Notes: generated by a model from the letters alone, not told the origin. Positions 22,363-31,863 are shown, numbered from the stretch's first letter. The stretch: 64,000 nucleotides of DNA from Kushneria pakistanensis (GCF_014652795.1 NZ_BMZM01000001.1:682001-746000); one strand, 5' to 3'. Translations and numbers: made by a program.

Positions 22363-23670
22363 ATGAAAAAGGGGTGGTGTTGCACGCTGGCGCTCATGAG
22401 CATGGGAATGACGTCACAGGGCTGGGCTGCAGGTGCCTTTGATCCCGACGGCGATTACATGTTCGGCGACTGGGGCGGCGTACGCTCGGATCTGGAGGCG
22501 CAGGGTGTTGCCTTTCAGCTTGAGCACATCTCCGAGATGGCCTACTCCCTTGATGGCGGTTTTCGGGATAAACATACCGGTCGCTATTCCGCTCAATGGA
22601 CGGCCGGTGCCAACGTCGATCTTGATCGTCTGCTGGGCATTCCCGATGCACGGTTTCAGTTCACCCTGACCAATCGCAATGGCGAAAGTCTGACCAACGA
22701 CGTCATCAATAATCCCGACAGCGTGGGCGTCTCCTCCAGTCAGGAGGTGTATGGACGTGGCAGCGTTACCCGCATTACCCAGCTTTGGTATGGTCAGTCC
22801 TACATGGATGATACCTTCGAGATCAAGGCAGGGCGCGTGCCGGTAGGCGATGACTTTGCGGTCTACGACAGCAATTTCCAGAACCTTTATCTGGGCAGCG
22901 GCGAACCCGGCAATCAAAACGGTGGCATCTGGTATAACTGGCCGATCTCCCAGTGGGCGCTGGTCGGCAAGTGGAATATTACCGATGAGCAGTACGCGCA
23001 GATCGGCTTTTTCAATCTCAACGAGGCCAACCTGGATCGTGATCATGGGCTGGATCTAAAGCACAGCGGCACCAGTGGCACCCTGATCCCGGTCGAGTAC
23101 GGATTCCAGCCCGAACAGGGGCTTAATGGACTGCCGGGCAATTATCGACTGGGCTATTACTACAGCAGCGCCGATGCTGATGATTACTCATCGCGCGACC
23201 TTGCCTCGGGTGCACAAAAGAGCCATCGCTACGGACTTTACTATGTCATCGATCAGCAGGTGACAAGCCGTGACGGCGATCGCGATCGTGGCCTGGGGGT
23301 GTTCAGCATGGGGACGTGGAACGATGGCGATACGGCTACCTTTGATCGCTATCTCTCGGCCGGGGTGACCTATACCGGACCGTTCGACGGCCGTGAGCAG
23401 GATGAGATCGGTCTTGGTCTGGCCTATGCCCACGTTAATGATGATTACGATGTGTGGTCACGATCAGGCAATGCGGCACTGGGCGGGTCGTCAGCGTCGG
23501 GCTATGTCCCGCGACAGGGAGAGGAGTACAACGCGGAACTTTACTACTCCCTGCAGGCCACGCCCTGGCTGGCCTTTCGGCCCAATCTGCAGTACGTGCG
23601 CCATCCCGGGGCGGACAGTGACGTGGACAATGCCTGGATCGCAGGTCTTTCAGTGCTGGCCACCTTTTAA
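22363..23670 (+). CDS. oprB: OprB-type carbohydrate porin
   Basis: Outer-membrane carbohydrate-selective porin, 435 residues, the usual OprB size. A signal peptide is present (MKKGWCCTLALMSMGMTSQG, cleavage near WAAGA). The mature protein starts with GDYMFGDWGGVRSDLEAQGV, the OprB signature. It ends with a terminal Phe (LSVLATF), as in outer-membrane barrels. The start has AAAGGGATGGGAC upstream. It stands alone, convergent with vsr, with no sugar ABC transporter beside it, so the substrate cannot be inferred. Confidence 0.9.
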   Translation: MKKGWCCTLALMSMGMTSQGWAAGAFDPDGDYMFGDWGGVRSDLEAQGVAFQLEHISEMAYSLDGGFRDKHTGRYSAQWTAGANVDLDRLLGIPDARFQFTLTNRNGESLTNDVINNPDSVGVSSSQEVYGRGSVTRITQLWYGQSYMDDTFEIKAGRVPVGDDFAVYDSNFQNLYLGSGEPGNQNGGIWYNWPISQWALVGKWNITDEQYAQIGFFNLNEANLDRDHGLDLKHSGTSGTLIPVEYGFQPEQGLNGLPGNYRLGYYYSSADADDYSSRDLASGAQKSHRYGLYYVIDQQVTSRDGDRDRGLGVFSMGTWNDGDTATFDRYLSAGVTYTGPFDGREQDEIGLGLAYAHVNDDYDVWSRSGNAALGGSSASGYVPRQGEEYNAELYYSLQATPWLAFRPNLQYVRHPGADSDVDNAWIAGLSVLATF

Positions 23671-23677
23671 TGCGTGA

Positions 23678-23705
23678 GCAGGGCGCTACTGCGGTGGCGC
23701 CCTGC
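23678..23705. terminator. Hairpin between convergent oprB and vsr
   Basis: GCAGGGCGC-N10-GCGCCCTGC, a perfect nine-base stem starting eight bases after the oprB stop and covering the vsr stop. There is no T-run on either side, so it is either a weak bidirectional terminator or an RNA 3'-end stabiliser. Similar perfect repeats lie between two other convergent pairs in this window (27310-27356 and 61527-61555). Confidence 0.55.
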
Positions 23706-24162
23706 GTTCACGTGGTGGCCGAGATGGCCACTCTTCAATATCTGCTCCGTGTTCGATCAGCGGCACAATCTCATGAAGTGCCGCAGGCATATGGCGCAAT
23801 CCGCACTCCCAGACGAGCACGGCGCGCCAGCCCATGTCATTGAGCTGTGCCAGCTGACGCTGATCGCGCATGACATTCCCCTCCAGCTTTTCCTGCCAGA
23901 AGGTTTTTCGCGTCGCCGGTGATGTGGCATAGAAGCAATGCCTGTGACGATGCCAGAAACAACCATGTACAAAGACAACACATCGATGACGCGGCAGAGT
24001 CAGGTCGGGTGTGCCCGGCAGGTCACGTCGATGCAGACGAAACCGATAGCCACAGGCATGAAGATAGCGCCTGATCAGAAGTTCCGGCTTTGTGTTCTTG
24101 CCCTGAATGCCCGCCATCATGCGAGAGCGTGTGGCAGCGTCAACAACATCGACCAAGGTCAT
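23686..24162 (-). CDS. vsr: Very short patch repair endonuclease (Vsr)
   Basis: Nicks DNA 5' of the T in T:G mismatches that arise by deamination of 5-methylcytosine. 158 residues. Family motifs: ATRSRMMAGIQGKNTKPELL at the N-terminus, PGTPDLTLPRHRCVVFVHGC with the catalytic Asp, then FWHRHRHC with metal-linked His/Cys residues. I chose the ATG at 24160-24162 (GGGAG upstream, short spacing) over a GTG five codons earlier with no binding site. Unusually, no cytosine-5 methyltransferase (dcm) is nearby, though Vsr normally serves one. Confidence 0.9.
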   Translation of the reverse strand: MTLVDVVDAATRSRMMAGIQGKNTKPELLIRRYLHACGYRFRLHRRDLPGTPDLTLPRHRCVVFVHGCFWHRHRHCFYATSPATRKTFWQEKLEGNVMRDQRQLAQLNDMGWRAVLVWECGLRHMPAALHEIVPLIEHGADIEEWPSRPPRERRAPPQ

Positions 24163-24222
24163 GATCTCCCGTTTCACGGATAGCAGAACATGGAGTGTAG
24201 GAGATCATGCCAGGGTCATGCG

Positions 24223-24852
24223 TCAGAAGGCCATGACTTTCATCGGCCAGATAGCGGGAATGAAGGCATGAAAGACGATCTTGTCGACATGTGTCCTCTC
24301 TTCAGGATGATGACTGTCGGTCTCGCCAAAAATATCCAGAATCATGTCGAAATCCTGTTCGAGTCTTTTAACCATCAGGCGAGCATTCCTTTCGACAAGA
24401 TAAAGGCCATTGCCGTCAAAATGGGAGCAGTTTCTTGCCAGCATCAGGGTGCCCTGCGGGCAGAAATCGAAGTGGCCAGGATGCTGAGGCGTCAGTAAAT
24501 AGTCATCTTTTTTTATCAGTGCATTGTCAATAAAGCCCATGGGAAAATGCGAGATCGGTACTGCATTGACACCGATCGTTTCGGGTGATGTCGTTAGTGG
24601 ATAAAGAGGAAGGGACAACAGCATGGCATGGCTGGCACCGGACATATCCCGGGCATTGCCCAGCAGGTAGGCAATGCTGCAGCGCAGTGCTCTCGCCAAT
24701 GGCTCCAGCCGCGAATGGCCGACACGTTTGATGGTGCCATTTTCCCAGTAGGAAATGGTGACATCTGAAACGCCTACACGACGGGCCAGCTCGGCCTTGC
24801 TTAGTCCACACTGCTCTCGCAATTTACGAATGCGCTCGCCCAACTCGTTCAT
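24223..24852 (-). CDS. XRE-family regulator with LexA/CI-like C-terminal domain
   Basis: A 209-residue transcription factor. Residues 1-60 are an HTH_3 domain: GERIRKLREQCGLSKAELAR, RVGVSDVTISYWENG, then RLEPLARALRCSIAYLL. The rest has the layout of an S24 (CI/LexA) domain, with GLYLVERNARLMVKRLEQ, including the Lys usually needed for autocleavage. However, the expected Ser-Met nucleophile motif is not visible; that region reads CPQGTLMLAR. It is therefore probably a non-cleaving, phage-repressor-like regulator. It lies outside the prophage, next to vsr and about 190 bases from lrgB. Target unknown. Confidence 0.8.
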   Translation of the reverse strand: MNELGERIRKLREQCGLSKAELARRVGVSDVTISYWENGTIKRVGHSRLEPLARALRCSIAYLLGNARDMSGASHAMLLSLPLYPLTTSPETIGVNAVPISHFPMGFIDNALIKKDDYLLTPQHPGHFDFCPQGTLMLARNCSHFDGNGLYLVERNARLMVKRLEQDFDMILDIFGETDSHHPEERTHVDKIVFHAFIPAIWPMKVMAF

Positions 24853-25043
24853 GCGTGCCTCACAGGTTTCATAAGCGAGCCAGCATATCGAGCTGGATGT
24901 TAAGTATGTTTAGTAGTTTGTCACCAATTGAACACAGGTACGATCAATGAATTTAATTATTTAGTGCTAAAACATTTTTTTGTAGGAGCAGGAAAAGGGG
25001 AACCCTTTATCAGGAAAAGATATCAGTAAAGGCTGATGCATTG

Positions 25044-25760
25044 TTACTGACCCAACCAGCCTGCCAGCCAGGGAAGCACAATGGCACTGAGCGCACCGTT
25101 AAGCCCCATGGCAAGACTTGCAAAGGCGCCTGTCTGTGCATCAATGCCAAAGCCGCGTGCTGTACCCAGGCCATGTCCGTTAAGACCGAGTGCCAGACCG
25201 ACAACGCGTGGGTCATGACAGCGCAACATGAGGGCCAGCGGTGGAATGGTAGAGGCCGCCAGGATACCGGTCACCGTGACAATACCTGCCGTCAGGCCGG
25301 GATAGCCGCCCAGCCCTTCCGAGACGCCAATGGCAATGGGTGTCGTAATGGACTTGGGTGCCAGCGAGGCAAGAATGTCGGGAGAAAGCCCCAGCGCCCA
25401 GGCGATGGCAAGCGTCGCCGCACAGGCGGTGATCGACCCGACAAGCAGGCTCACCGTAAGCGGGATCAGCAAGCGCTTGATGTGTTGGAACTGCTCATAA
25501 AGCGGAACGGCAAGCCCGACCGTCGCCGGCCCCAGCAGCAGTGTCAGCCAATGGGCGTCGAGATAGTAGGTGTCGTAATCGACCGGCAACACTGCAATGA
25601 AAAGTGCCAGCAGCAGGCTGCCGGTCAGCATCGGGGGAGCCCAGCTGGGGTAGCGCATCAGTCGATACAGGGACAGGGCAAGCATGTAGGCGGCCAGGGT
25701 CATCACAATGGCCAGTGCTGGCGTTGCCATCATCTCGCGGGCAAGGGTTTGAAGCGTCAT
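25044..25760 (-). CDS. lrgB: LrgB-family inner-membrane protein
   Basis: A 238-residue polytopic protein with about eight hydrophobic segments. Conserved LrgB parts: LLGPATVGLAVPLYEQF, SLAPKSITTPIAIGVSEGLGG (the family signature) and GLNGHGLGTARGFG. With LrgA it forms the holin/antiholin-like system affecting autolysis and, in several bacteria, pyruvate or glycolate-type export/import. I chose the ATG at 25758-25760, overlapping the lrgA stop by four bases. The longer frame starts inside lrgA. Confidence 0.92.
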   Translation of the reverse strand: MTLQTLAREMMATPALAIVMTLAAYMLALSLYRLMRYPSWAPPMLTGSLLLALFIAVLPVDYDTYYLDAHWLTLLLGPATVGLAVPLYEQFQHIKRLLIPLTVSLLVGSITACAATLAIAWALGLSPDILASLAPKSITTPIAIGVSEGLGGYPGLTAGIVTVTGILAASTIPPLALMLRCHDPRVVGLALGLNGHGLGTARGFGIDAQTGAFASLAMGLNGALSAIVLPWLAGWLGQ

Positions 25761-26125
25761 GACGCGCCTGCCGCATCGTCCCGGCGCTGCTGCCACCGCA
25801 CCATGGCTTGCATGGTCACAAGGGTGACCACACTGCTGATCAGTGTGCCCAGTACGATGGCAATCAAAAGCCTGAGCCAGTTATCGGTCAGCGTCGTGCC
25901 CAGAAAGAACAGGCCCGCGGCACTGGGCAGAATCAACAGGGTGAAATAATGAATCAGGTGGCCGGCGGCGACGCCCATCGAGCGTGAGGAGCGCCGGCGT
26001 ACAATCAGGACAAGAAAAAGCACCAGCATGCCCAGCACGCTTCCCACCACGGGCAGTGCCAGCACCGTCTGCAAAAGATTGCCGATGACCAGAAAGATCA
26101 TCAGCCACATGAACCCCTTTAACAT
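25757..26125 (-). CDS. lrgA: LrgA/CidA family holin-like protein
   Basis: A 122-residue membrane protein with four hydrophobic segments, starting MLKGFMWLMIFLVIGNLLQT. The PVVGSVLGMLVLFLVLIV region and the late DNWLRLLIAIVLGTLISSVV match the CidA/LrgA family. The ATG at 26123-26125 has AGAGG upstream. It forms an operon with lrgB (four-base overlap). It is divergent from qorA, with about 200 bases between them. No LysR-type cidR or lytSR gene is present here. Confidence 0.88.
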   Translation of the reverse strand: MLKGFMWLMIFLVIGNLLQTVLALPVVGSVLGMLVLFLVLIVRRRSSRSMGVAAGHLIHYFTLLILPSAAGLFFLGTTLTDNWLRLLIAIVLGTLISSVVTLVTMQAMVRWQQRRDDAAGAS

Positions 26126-26326
26126 CGCGGCCTCTGGAATAAGCAGTCCGATACTCTCTTGCTGGCAGGCAGCATCGGTCTGGCGGGTTGGGTCTTCAGC
26201 GCATGATAAGCTAATGATATAAGGGAGTGCAGTGACAAATCGTGCACGCCTTCTGGCATCAGCTCGCCAGTCATGGCGAATACTGACCGATTCTTTATTC
26301 CTGTCTTTTATTGGGGGCAATGGTTC

Positions 26327-27304
26327 ATGGCAAAACGCATTGAATTTGCAGAAACCGGCGGGCCGGAAGTGCTCAAAATGCGTGAATTCGAGCCCGGTGA
26401 GCTCGGGCCACAAGAGGTTCGTGTTACCAACTGGGCCATTGGTCTCAACTTCATCGATATCTACGTGCGTACCGGTCTCTATCCGGTGAGTGAGCTGCCC
26501 TCGGGGCTGGGCACCGAAGGGGCCGGTATCATCGAGGCAGTGGGTGAAGAGGTCACCGATTTCAAGGAGGGTGATCGCGTGGCCTACGCTACCGGCCCGC
26601 TGGGTGCCTATTCGACGCACCATACCCTGCCGGCTGACAAGGTCGTACTGCTGCCGGACAGCATTGGTTTTGATCAGGCCGCCGCTGCCATGCTGAAGGG
26701 ACTGACCGTGCAGTATCTACTGCGTCAGGTGTATCCGATCAAAAGCGGCGATACCTTTCTCTTCCATGCCGCAGCAGGCGGCGTGGGTCTGATCGCCTGC
26801 CAGTGGGCCAGAAGCCTTGGGGCACGTTTGATCGGCACGGTTTCCACTCCGGAAAAGGCGGCGCTTGCCCAAAAGAATGGTGCCTGGGCGACCATCAACT
26901 ACAGCGAAGAGAACGTGGTCGAGCGCGTACGAGAGCTGACCGATGGACAAATGTGTCCAGTGGTCTATGACTCGGTGGGGCGGGATACCTGGGAAACATC
27001 GCTGGACTGTCTGGCGCCGCGTGGCCTGATGGTGAGCTTTGGCAATGCGTCTGGCCCGGTGGAAGGTGTCAATCTGGCCATCCTGAACCAAAAGGGATCG
27101 CTTTTTGTGACGCGTCCCAGCCTTGCCGGTTACGCCAACACCCGAGAGCGTCTGGAGGCGATGAGCCAGGAGCTTTTCCAGGTAATGAGCAATGACAGTG
27201 TGCACGTCAATATCGGCTGTCGCTTCCGTCTTGATGAGGCCGGCGAGGCACAGCAGAACCTGGCCTCCCGCCGTACGTCAGGTTCGACCATCCTGATTCC
27301 CTGA
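26327..27304 (+). CDS. qorA: NADPH:quinone oxidoreductase (zeta-crystallin family)
   Basis: A 325-residue cytoplasmic enzyme that reduces quinones with NADPH. Motifs: GLNFIDIYVRTGLYP, the GTEGAG segment, then the nucleotide-binding AAAGGVGLIACQWARSLGAR, and RPSLAGYANTRERLEAMSQE near the C-terminus, all typical of E. coli Qor. There is no structural zinc motif, as expected for this MDR subgroup. I chose the ATG at 26327 (GGGGG upstream) because the protein then starts MAKRIEFAETGGPEVLKMRE like the family. Confidence 0.93.
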   Translation: MAKRIEFAETGGPEVLKMREFEPGELGPQEVRVTNWAIGLNFIDIYVRTGLYPVSELPSGLGTEGAGIIEAVGEEVTDFKEGDRVAYATGPLGAYSTHHTLPADKVVLLPDSIGFDQAAAAMLKGLTVQYLLRQVYPIKSGDTFLFHAAAGGVGLIACQWARSLGARLIGTVSTPEKAALAQKNGAWATINYSEENVVERVRELTDGQMCPVVYDSVGRDTWETSLDCLAPRGLMVSFGNASGPVEGVNLAILNQKGSLFVTRPSLAGYANTRERLEAMSQELFQVMSNDSVHVNIGCRFRLDEAGEAQQNLASRRTSGSTILIP

Positions 27305-27309
27305 GCATG

Positions 27310-27356
27310 AGGCTCACGCTGTCGGTCTTTGAACGCCTGCTTGCCAGCGTGAGCCT
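27310..27356. repeat. Perfect 12-base inverted repeat between convergent genes
   Basis: AGGCTCACGCTG (27310-27321) and CAGCGTGAGCCT (27345-27356), separated by 23 bases, between the qorA stop and the SDR stop. No T-run follows on either strand. It may act as a bidirectional terminator or as an RNA 3' end; the long loop is unusual for a terminator. Confidence 0.6.
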
Positions 27357-27358
27357 GC

Positions 27359-28123
27359 CTACCATTCGATGGGCGTATCGTTCCAGTCATAAAACGTCCC
27401 GCTGTCGTCAGGGGTGCGTTGATCCATCACCTGCAGCAGACGCTCGGCCACGAAGTCCGGCGTAAACAGCTTTTGCGCTGGCACCCTGTCCTGAAAGGGT
27501 CTGGAAAGCTCGGTATCCGTCGTTCCCGGATGCAGGCACAGCACGATGGCCTGCGGATTGCGGCGTCTGAACTCGATGGATGTCGTTTTCATCAGCATGT
27601 TGAGGGCTGCCTTGCTGGCGCGATAGGCGTACCAGCCACCCAGATCGTTATCCCCGATGGAGCCCACCCGCGCTGATAGCGTTGCCATGATGGCCGGATG
27701 GCGTGTCAGGCGATCCGCCAAGGTACTGATCAGCATGGCAGCTGTCGCTGCATTGACATGAAAGGCATGGTGCAGGGTGTCAAAGGAGAGCCTTTCCAGA
27801 CGTTTTTCCGGTGAAATGGCCACCGGTTGATCACTTTGTCCGTCGTGCAGCACACCGATGGTATTGAACAGCAGATGGATTGGTGTCTGATGCAGCCAGG
27901 TGCTCAGCGTTTCCAGGCCCTGCTCGGTCGTGACATCGGCTTCAACGATCTCCAGCCGATCCATGTCCAGCTTCGCATCTCGTTCAAGTCGCTCACGTTG
28001 GCGGGTGACGGCAATGATCCGCCCGGCACGAGGCTCCCGGGAAAGTCTTGCCAGCAGTGCCCTGCCGATGCCACCACCGCCCGTGATGACCGCTGTGTAT
28101 TGATCGGGAAGATGCTCGAGCAT
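27359..28123 (-). CDS. Short-chain dehydrogenase/reductase
   Basis: A 254-residue classical SDR. Cofactor-binding ITGGGGIGRALLARL near residue 14-28, then EADVTTE, FNTIGVLHD (in place of NNAG), ATLSARVGSIGDNDLGGWYA, and the catalytic YRASK (Tyr-x3-Lys) with a preceding Ser. The IGDNDLGGWYAYRASK form is that of the CsgA/YP-type SDRs with unknown substrates in marine gammaproteobacteria. It is 76 bases upstream of the cydC stop, on the same strand, but need not be linked. Substrate not assignable from sequence. Confidence 0.85.
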   Translation of the reverse strand: MLEHLPDQYTAVITGGGGIGRALLARLSREPRAGRIIAVTRQRERLERDAKLDMDRLEIVEADVTTEQGLETLSTWLHQTPIHLLFNTIGVLHDGQSDQPVAISPEKRLERLSFDTLHHAFHVNAATAAMLISTLADRLTRHPAIMATLSARVGSIGDNDLGGWYAYRASKAALNMLMKTTSIEFRRRNPQAIVLCLHPGTTDTELSRPFQDRVPAQKLFTPDFVAERLLQVMDQRTPDDSGTFYDWNDTPIEW

Positions 28124-28199
28124 GTCATGACTCGCCTGATGAATGAGGATCTCTCATCGGGTGACGAAAGATCCTTCAAGCGTAGCGGATATTGATATG

Positions 28200-29969
28200 T
28201 CAGGCCGGGCGCATCAGGCCGGCAAGCTCGGGATCAATGCGCCGGCACAATGTGGCCAGACGGCTATTGGCATTCGTCATGAGCTGGTCAGGCGTGTCAT
28301 GTTCTACCAGGCGACCCTCGTCGAGCATGGCGATGCGATCAAAGCATTCAAGCTGCGTTAGCCGATGGGTAATCACGATCAGCGTGCGTCCGCGGCAGTA
28401 GTCGCGAATGGCATTCAGAACCTGCTGCTCGGTGGCTTCATCCAGGCCTTCAGTGGGCTCATCAAGCAGCACGATGGGGGCCTGGCGTAGCAGGGCGCGA
28501 GCGATGCCAAAGCGTCTCAGCTGGCCGCCGGACAGGGAGCTGCCGCGCTCATCCGGAAAGCCTGACAGGCCGTCAGGCTGATGTTCCAGCCAGTCGCGCA
28601 GGGCCAGGGCGTCAAGCACAGCCATGATGCTTTCATCCGCGATGGTCTGGCCCATGGTCAGGTTGTCGCGGTAGCTGGCAGTGAAAAGATGCGTCTCCTG
28701 CTGGGCAACAGTGAACTGGGCGCGCAGGGTGGCCTCGCTCAGCTGATGCAGGGGAACACCGCCCAGCGTGATGGCACCATCATTTGGGGTCACGAAGCGG
28801 ATCAGGCTATTAAAAAGCGTTGTCTTGCCGCCCCCGGATGGCCCAATGATCAACAGATGCTCGCCTTCTTCTATGGTCAGGCTGACCGCGGACAGGGCGG
28901 CGGTGCCGGCATCAAAGCGAACGCTTAGGTCATCGATCGACAGGCGTGTGCCTTCAGGCATCTGATGTTCACCCGCTGCCGGAAAGCTGGTTTCTGACAC
29001 GCGCTCGCGGATGTCATCAAGACGTGCGGCGGCGCGTTGAATGCGCCCCAGGTGTTGCCAGGCCTGCGGCAGCAGGGCAATCGCCTCAAAGGCGCCCATG
29101 ACGGCAAGACCCATGAGGGCTACCAGTACCGGGCTCATGCCGTAATGGGTCACGGCCCAGCCTGCCATGCCCAGCACCCCCGTCAGCGTCAGGCCCAGCA
29201 GCGTATGGGACAGCAATTGTGAATTGCCCCATTGGCGGGCAAGCTGATACTCATGGGCATCCCGGGCATGTTCGCCTTTGATGAGGCTGTCGACCTCGCC
29301 ATGCCAGCGGTTGTAGATCATCAGCTCCGAGAGGCCATTCAATCGCTCCAGCAGCCGGGCACGCAGCCGGGTGTTGTCCTGCTGCCAGGCATCGGAGTGA
29401 GCGCGTCCGGCTCGCCAGGCAAGCCATGGACCCAAAAGACCCGAGATCAGCAGGGCAAGGGCGGCAAACATGCCGATGGCTGGTGCAAAGACACCGATGA
29501 CCACACCGCAGACCACAATCCCCAGCAGCGCCACGATGGACGGCGCCAGCACCCGCAGATAAAGGCCGTCGAGGGCATCAACGTCGGCGGTCAGACGCGT
29601 CATGAGCTCGCTTTCCCCGTGGCGCTGCAGCTGGGCGGGGGAGAGTGGTTCAAGCCTTTCATAAACATGGCGCCGCAGTCGTGACAGCAGGCGAAAGGTG
29701 GCATCGTGGGTGACCAATCGCTCGCCGTAGCGGGTGCCGGTACGTGCCAGGGCAAAAAAACGTACGCCGGCCGATGGCAGCAGATAGTTGAAGGTCTGGG
29801 CGGTAACCACGCTCAGGCCTGCCAACGCAGAGGCTGACAGGAACCAGCCTGACAGGGCCATCAGACCGATGCTGGAGGCAAGGGCGATCAGCTGCAGCGC
29901 GATCCCGATTCCCAGCAGCCAGGCCCAGGGTTTCATGAGGCGCAGATAGGGCAAAAGCTGTCTAAACAT
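28200..29969 (-). CDS. cydC: Thiol reductant ABC exporter subunit CydC
   Basis: Half of the CydDC heterodimer that exports glutathione and cysteine to the periplasm and is needed for cytochrome bd assembly. 589 residues: six-helix ABC transporter membrane domain (1-310), then ATPase. ATPase motifs: Walker A GPSGGGKTT, Q-loop AQQETHLFTA, signature SLSGGQLRR, Walker B IVLLDEP, and H-loop ITHR. I chose the ATG at 29967-29969 because it starts MFRQLLPYLRLMKPWAWLLG like CydC. It overlaps cydD by eight bases. No cydAB genes are nearby, so the oxidase is encoded elsewhere. Confidence 0.95.
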   Translation of the reverse strand: MFRQLLPYLRLMKPWAWLLGIGIALQLIALASSIGLMALSGWFLSASALAGLSVVTAQTFNYLLPSAGVRFFALARTGTRYGERLVTHDATFRLLSRLRRHVYERLEPLSPAQLQRHGESELMTRLTADVDALDGLYLRVLAPSIVALLGIVVCGVVIGVFAPAIGMFAALALLISGLLGPWLAWRAGRAHSDAWQQDNTRLRARLLERLNGLSELMIYNRWHGEVDSLIKGEHARDAHEYQLARQWGNSQLLSHTLLGLTLTGVLGMAGWAVTHYGMSPVLVALMGLAVMGAFEAIALLPQAWQHLGRIQRAAARLDDIRERVSETSFPAAGEHQMPEGTRLSIDDLSVRFDAGTAALSAVSLTIEEGEHLLIIGPSGGGKTTLFNSLIRFVTPNDGAITLGGVPLHQLSEATLRAQFTVAQQETHLFTASYRDNLTMGQTIADESIMAVLDALALRDWLEHQPDGLSGFPDERGSSLSGGQLRRFGIARALLRQAPIVLLDEPTEGLDEATEQQVLNAIRDYCRGRTLIVITHRLTQLECFDRIAMLDEGRLVEHDTPDQLMTNANSRLATLCRRIDPELAGLMRPA

Positions 29970-31752
29970 CGCGCATCTCCGACATGTCGATCGCGGTCGG
30001 ACGTGCCAGCGGCCCGCCCGGCGCGCGCAGGGCATCGAGCGTATCCAGCGCCTGTACATGCCCCTGATCGAGCATCAGAACCCGATCGGCCAGCGCCAGA
30101 AGTTCCATGCGGTGGGTCAGCAATATGACTGTACGGCCCCTGCAAAGGCGCGTCAGCGTTTCCATGACAAGCCGCTCACTGGCCTGATCAAGACTGGCGG
30201 TGGGTTCATCAAGCAGTACCAGTCGCGCATCGCGCAAAAAGGCGCGCGCCAGGGCAATACGTCGTGCCTGACCACCGGATACTGCACGGCCGCCTTCTCC
30301 CAGCCGTGTTTCAAGGCCTTCGGGAAGCTCTGTAAACCAGTGATGAAGTGCTGCCTGCTCCAGGGCATCAAGCAGGTCATCGTCACTTGCCTGAGCATTG
30401 GCCAGTCGAAGATTATCGGCCAGCGTGCCGGATACAATGACGGCCGATTGGCCTACCCAGGCGATCTGATGCTGCCAGTCATCGGGGCGAATGTCGGCCA
30501 GCGCGCGCGGTGGCTGACTGCCATCCATGACACTGACGCTGCCCGCCTCAAAATGCATGAAGCCCATCAAAATGTTGAGCAGCGTGGACTTGCCCGCACC
30601 GCTCGGGCCAATGACAGCCAGCATTTCGTTGGCGCGGATGTCGATGGTGACGTTATCAAGCGCTGCAGAGGAGCGTCCAGCGTAGCGTGCTGTCAGGCCC
30701 TGGAGGGAGAGTGCAAGGCTGCCTTCAGGCTGCCAGGCACCTTGCTCGGTATCGCGCTCAAATACGCGCCGGTTGAGAATCGGTATCAGGTCTTCAGCGG
30801 CGGCTTCTGCTTCGGCCCTGGCGTGGTAGTGAACACCAAGATCACGCAGCGGCTGATAGAACTCGGGTGCCAGAATCAGAATGAACAGGCCAATAAAGAG
30901 ATTGATGCCATGGTCATACATGCCGAAATGGAACTGGCCCAGATAGACAAAGCCCAGATAGAGCGCCAGAAGAGCAATCGAGACGGAAGCAAAAAACTCC
31001 AGCACGGTCGAGGAGAGAAAGGCCAGGCGCAGCACGCGCATGGTGCGGCGTCGGAAGCCTTCGGACACCGTGTGTACCTCCTGTGCCTGGCGCTTGCTGA
31101 CATCGAAAAGCTTGAGTGTGGAAAGCCCCTGTAGCGTGTCAAGAAAGTGTCGGCTCATGCGGCCCATTTCCAGAAACTGGTCTTCCTGACGTTTTTTGGC
31201 ACCGAGGCCCACCATCGCCATGTTCATCGGGATCAGCGGGCCGGTAGCAATCAGGATCAGGGCGGCGGCCCAGCTCAACGGCGCCACGGCGATCACGATG
31301 ATCACGGGAATAATGCCGCACAGCAGCATCTGTGGCCGATAGTCGGCATAAAAACCCTGCAGGGCATCGACCTGATCCCAGACACGGTTGCTCAGTGTGG
31401 CGCTATGCTGGCGCCGTGCCCACAGCGGCCCGAGGATGGCGATGCGCTCCAGCAGCTCCCGGCGTACGGACTGTCGTATTTCGATGCCGCCGCGGGCGCC
31501 AAAAATAGTGCGTGCCCGAACCAGCAGCCCACGGGCGATAAAGGCCGGTGGCAGTAGCAGCAAGGGCGTGACAAGGGAGGAGAAGTCGGCGCTGTCGATC
31601 ACCATGCGCTGTGCGATGGTGGCGATGCACCATGCCTGTACCAGCAGAATCAGTGTGGAAAGGGTGCCTGCAATCACCGAGAGTCGGGTCCAGCGAGCGC
31701 CTCGTTTGGCAGTGCGTTGCAGCCACTGGCGAGGTGTTTCATTCGATGCCAT
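29962..31752 (-). CDS. cydD: Thiol reductant ABC exporter subunit CydD
   Basis: Partner of CydC, 596 residues. Membrane domain with six helices (the first near residues 22-45), including FGARGGIEIRQSVRRELLER and QVDALQGFYADYRPQ, typical for CydD. The ATPase domain has Walker A GPSGAGKST, signature AVSGGQARR, Walker B LVLLDEPTAS and LTHRMELLA. TGGAG lies five bases before the ATG. First gene of the cydDC pair, divergent from gltX. Confidence 0.95.
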   Translation of the reverse strand: MASNETPRQWLQRTAKRGARWTRLSVIAGTLSTLILLVQAWCIATIAQRMVIDSADFSSLVTPLLLLPPAFIARGLLVRARTIFGARGGIEIRQSVRRELLERIAILGPLWARRQHSATLSNRVWDQVDALQGFYADYRPQMLLCGIIPVIIVIAVAPLSWAAALILIATGPLIPMNMAMVGLGAKKRQEDQFLEMGRMSRHFLDTLQGLSTLKLFDVSKRQAQEVHTVSEGFRRRTMRVLRLAFLSSTVLEFFASVSIALLALYLGFVYLGQFHFGMYDHGINLFIGLFILILAPEFYQPLRDLGVHYHARAEAEAAAEDLIPILNRRVFERDTEQGAWQPEGSLALSLQGLTARYAGRSSAALDNVTIDIRANEMLAVIGPSGAGKSTLLNILMGFMHFEAGSVSVMDGSQPPRALADIRPDDWQHQIAWVGQSAVIVSGTLADNLRLANAQASDDDLLDALEQAALHHWFTELPEGLETRLGEGGRAVSGGQARRIALARAFLRDARLVLLDEPTASLDQASERLVMETLTRLCRGRTVILLTHRMELLALADRVLMLDQGHVQALDTLDALRAPGGPLARPTAIDMSEMRDV

Positions 31753-31863
31753 GACGGCTCCATCGAGAGCGGGGACACAATATCAACAAAAATGCGCTCG
31801 TACGCACAGAGGTACTTCGTCGCAGCCGCACAGGACATGGGTCATGAGACGATGTGCGGCGGC

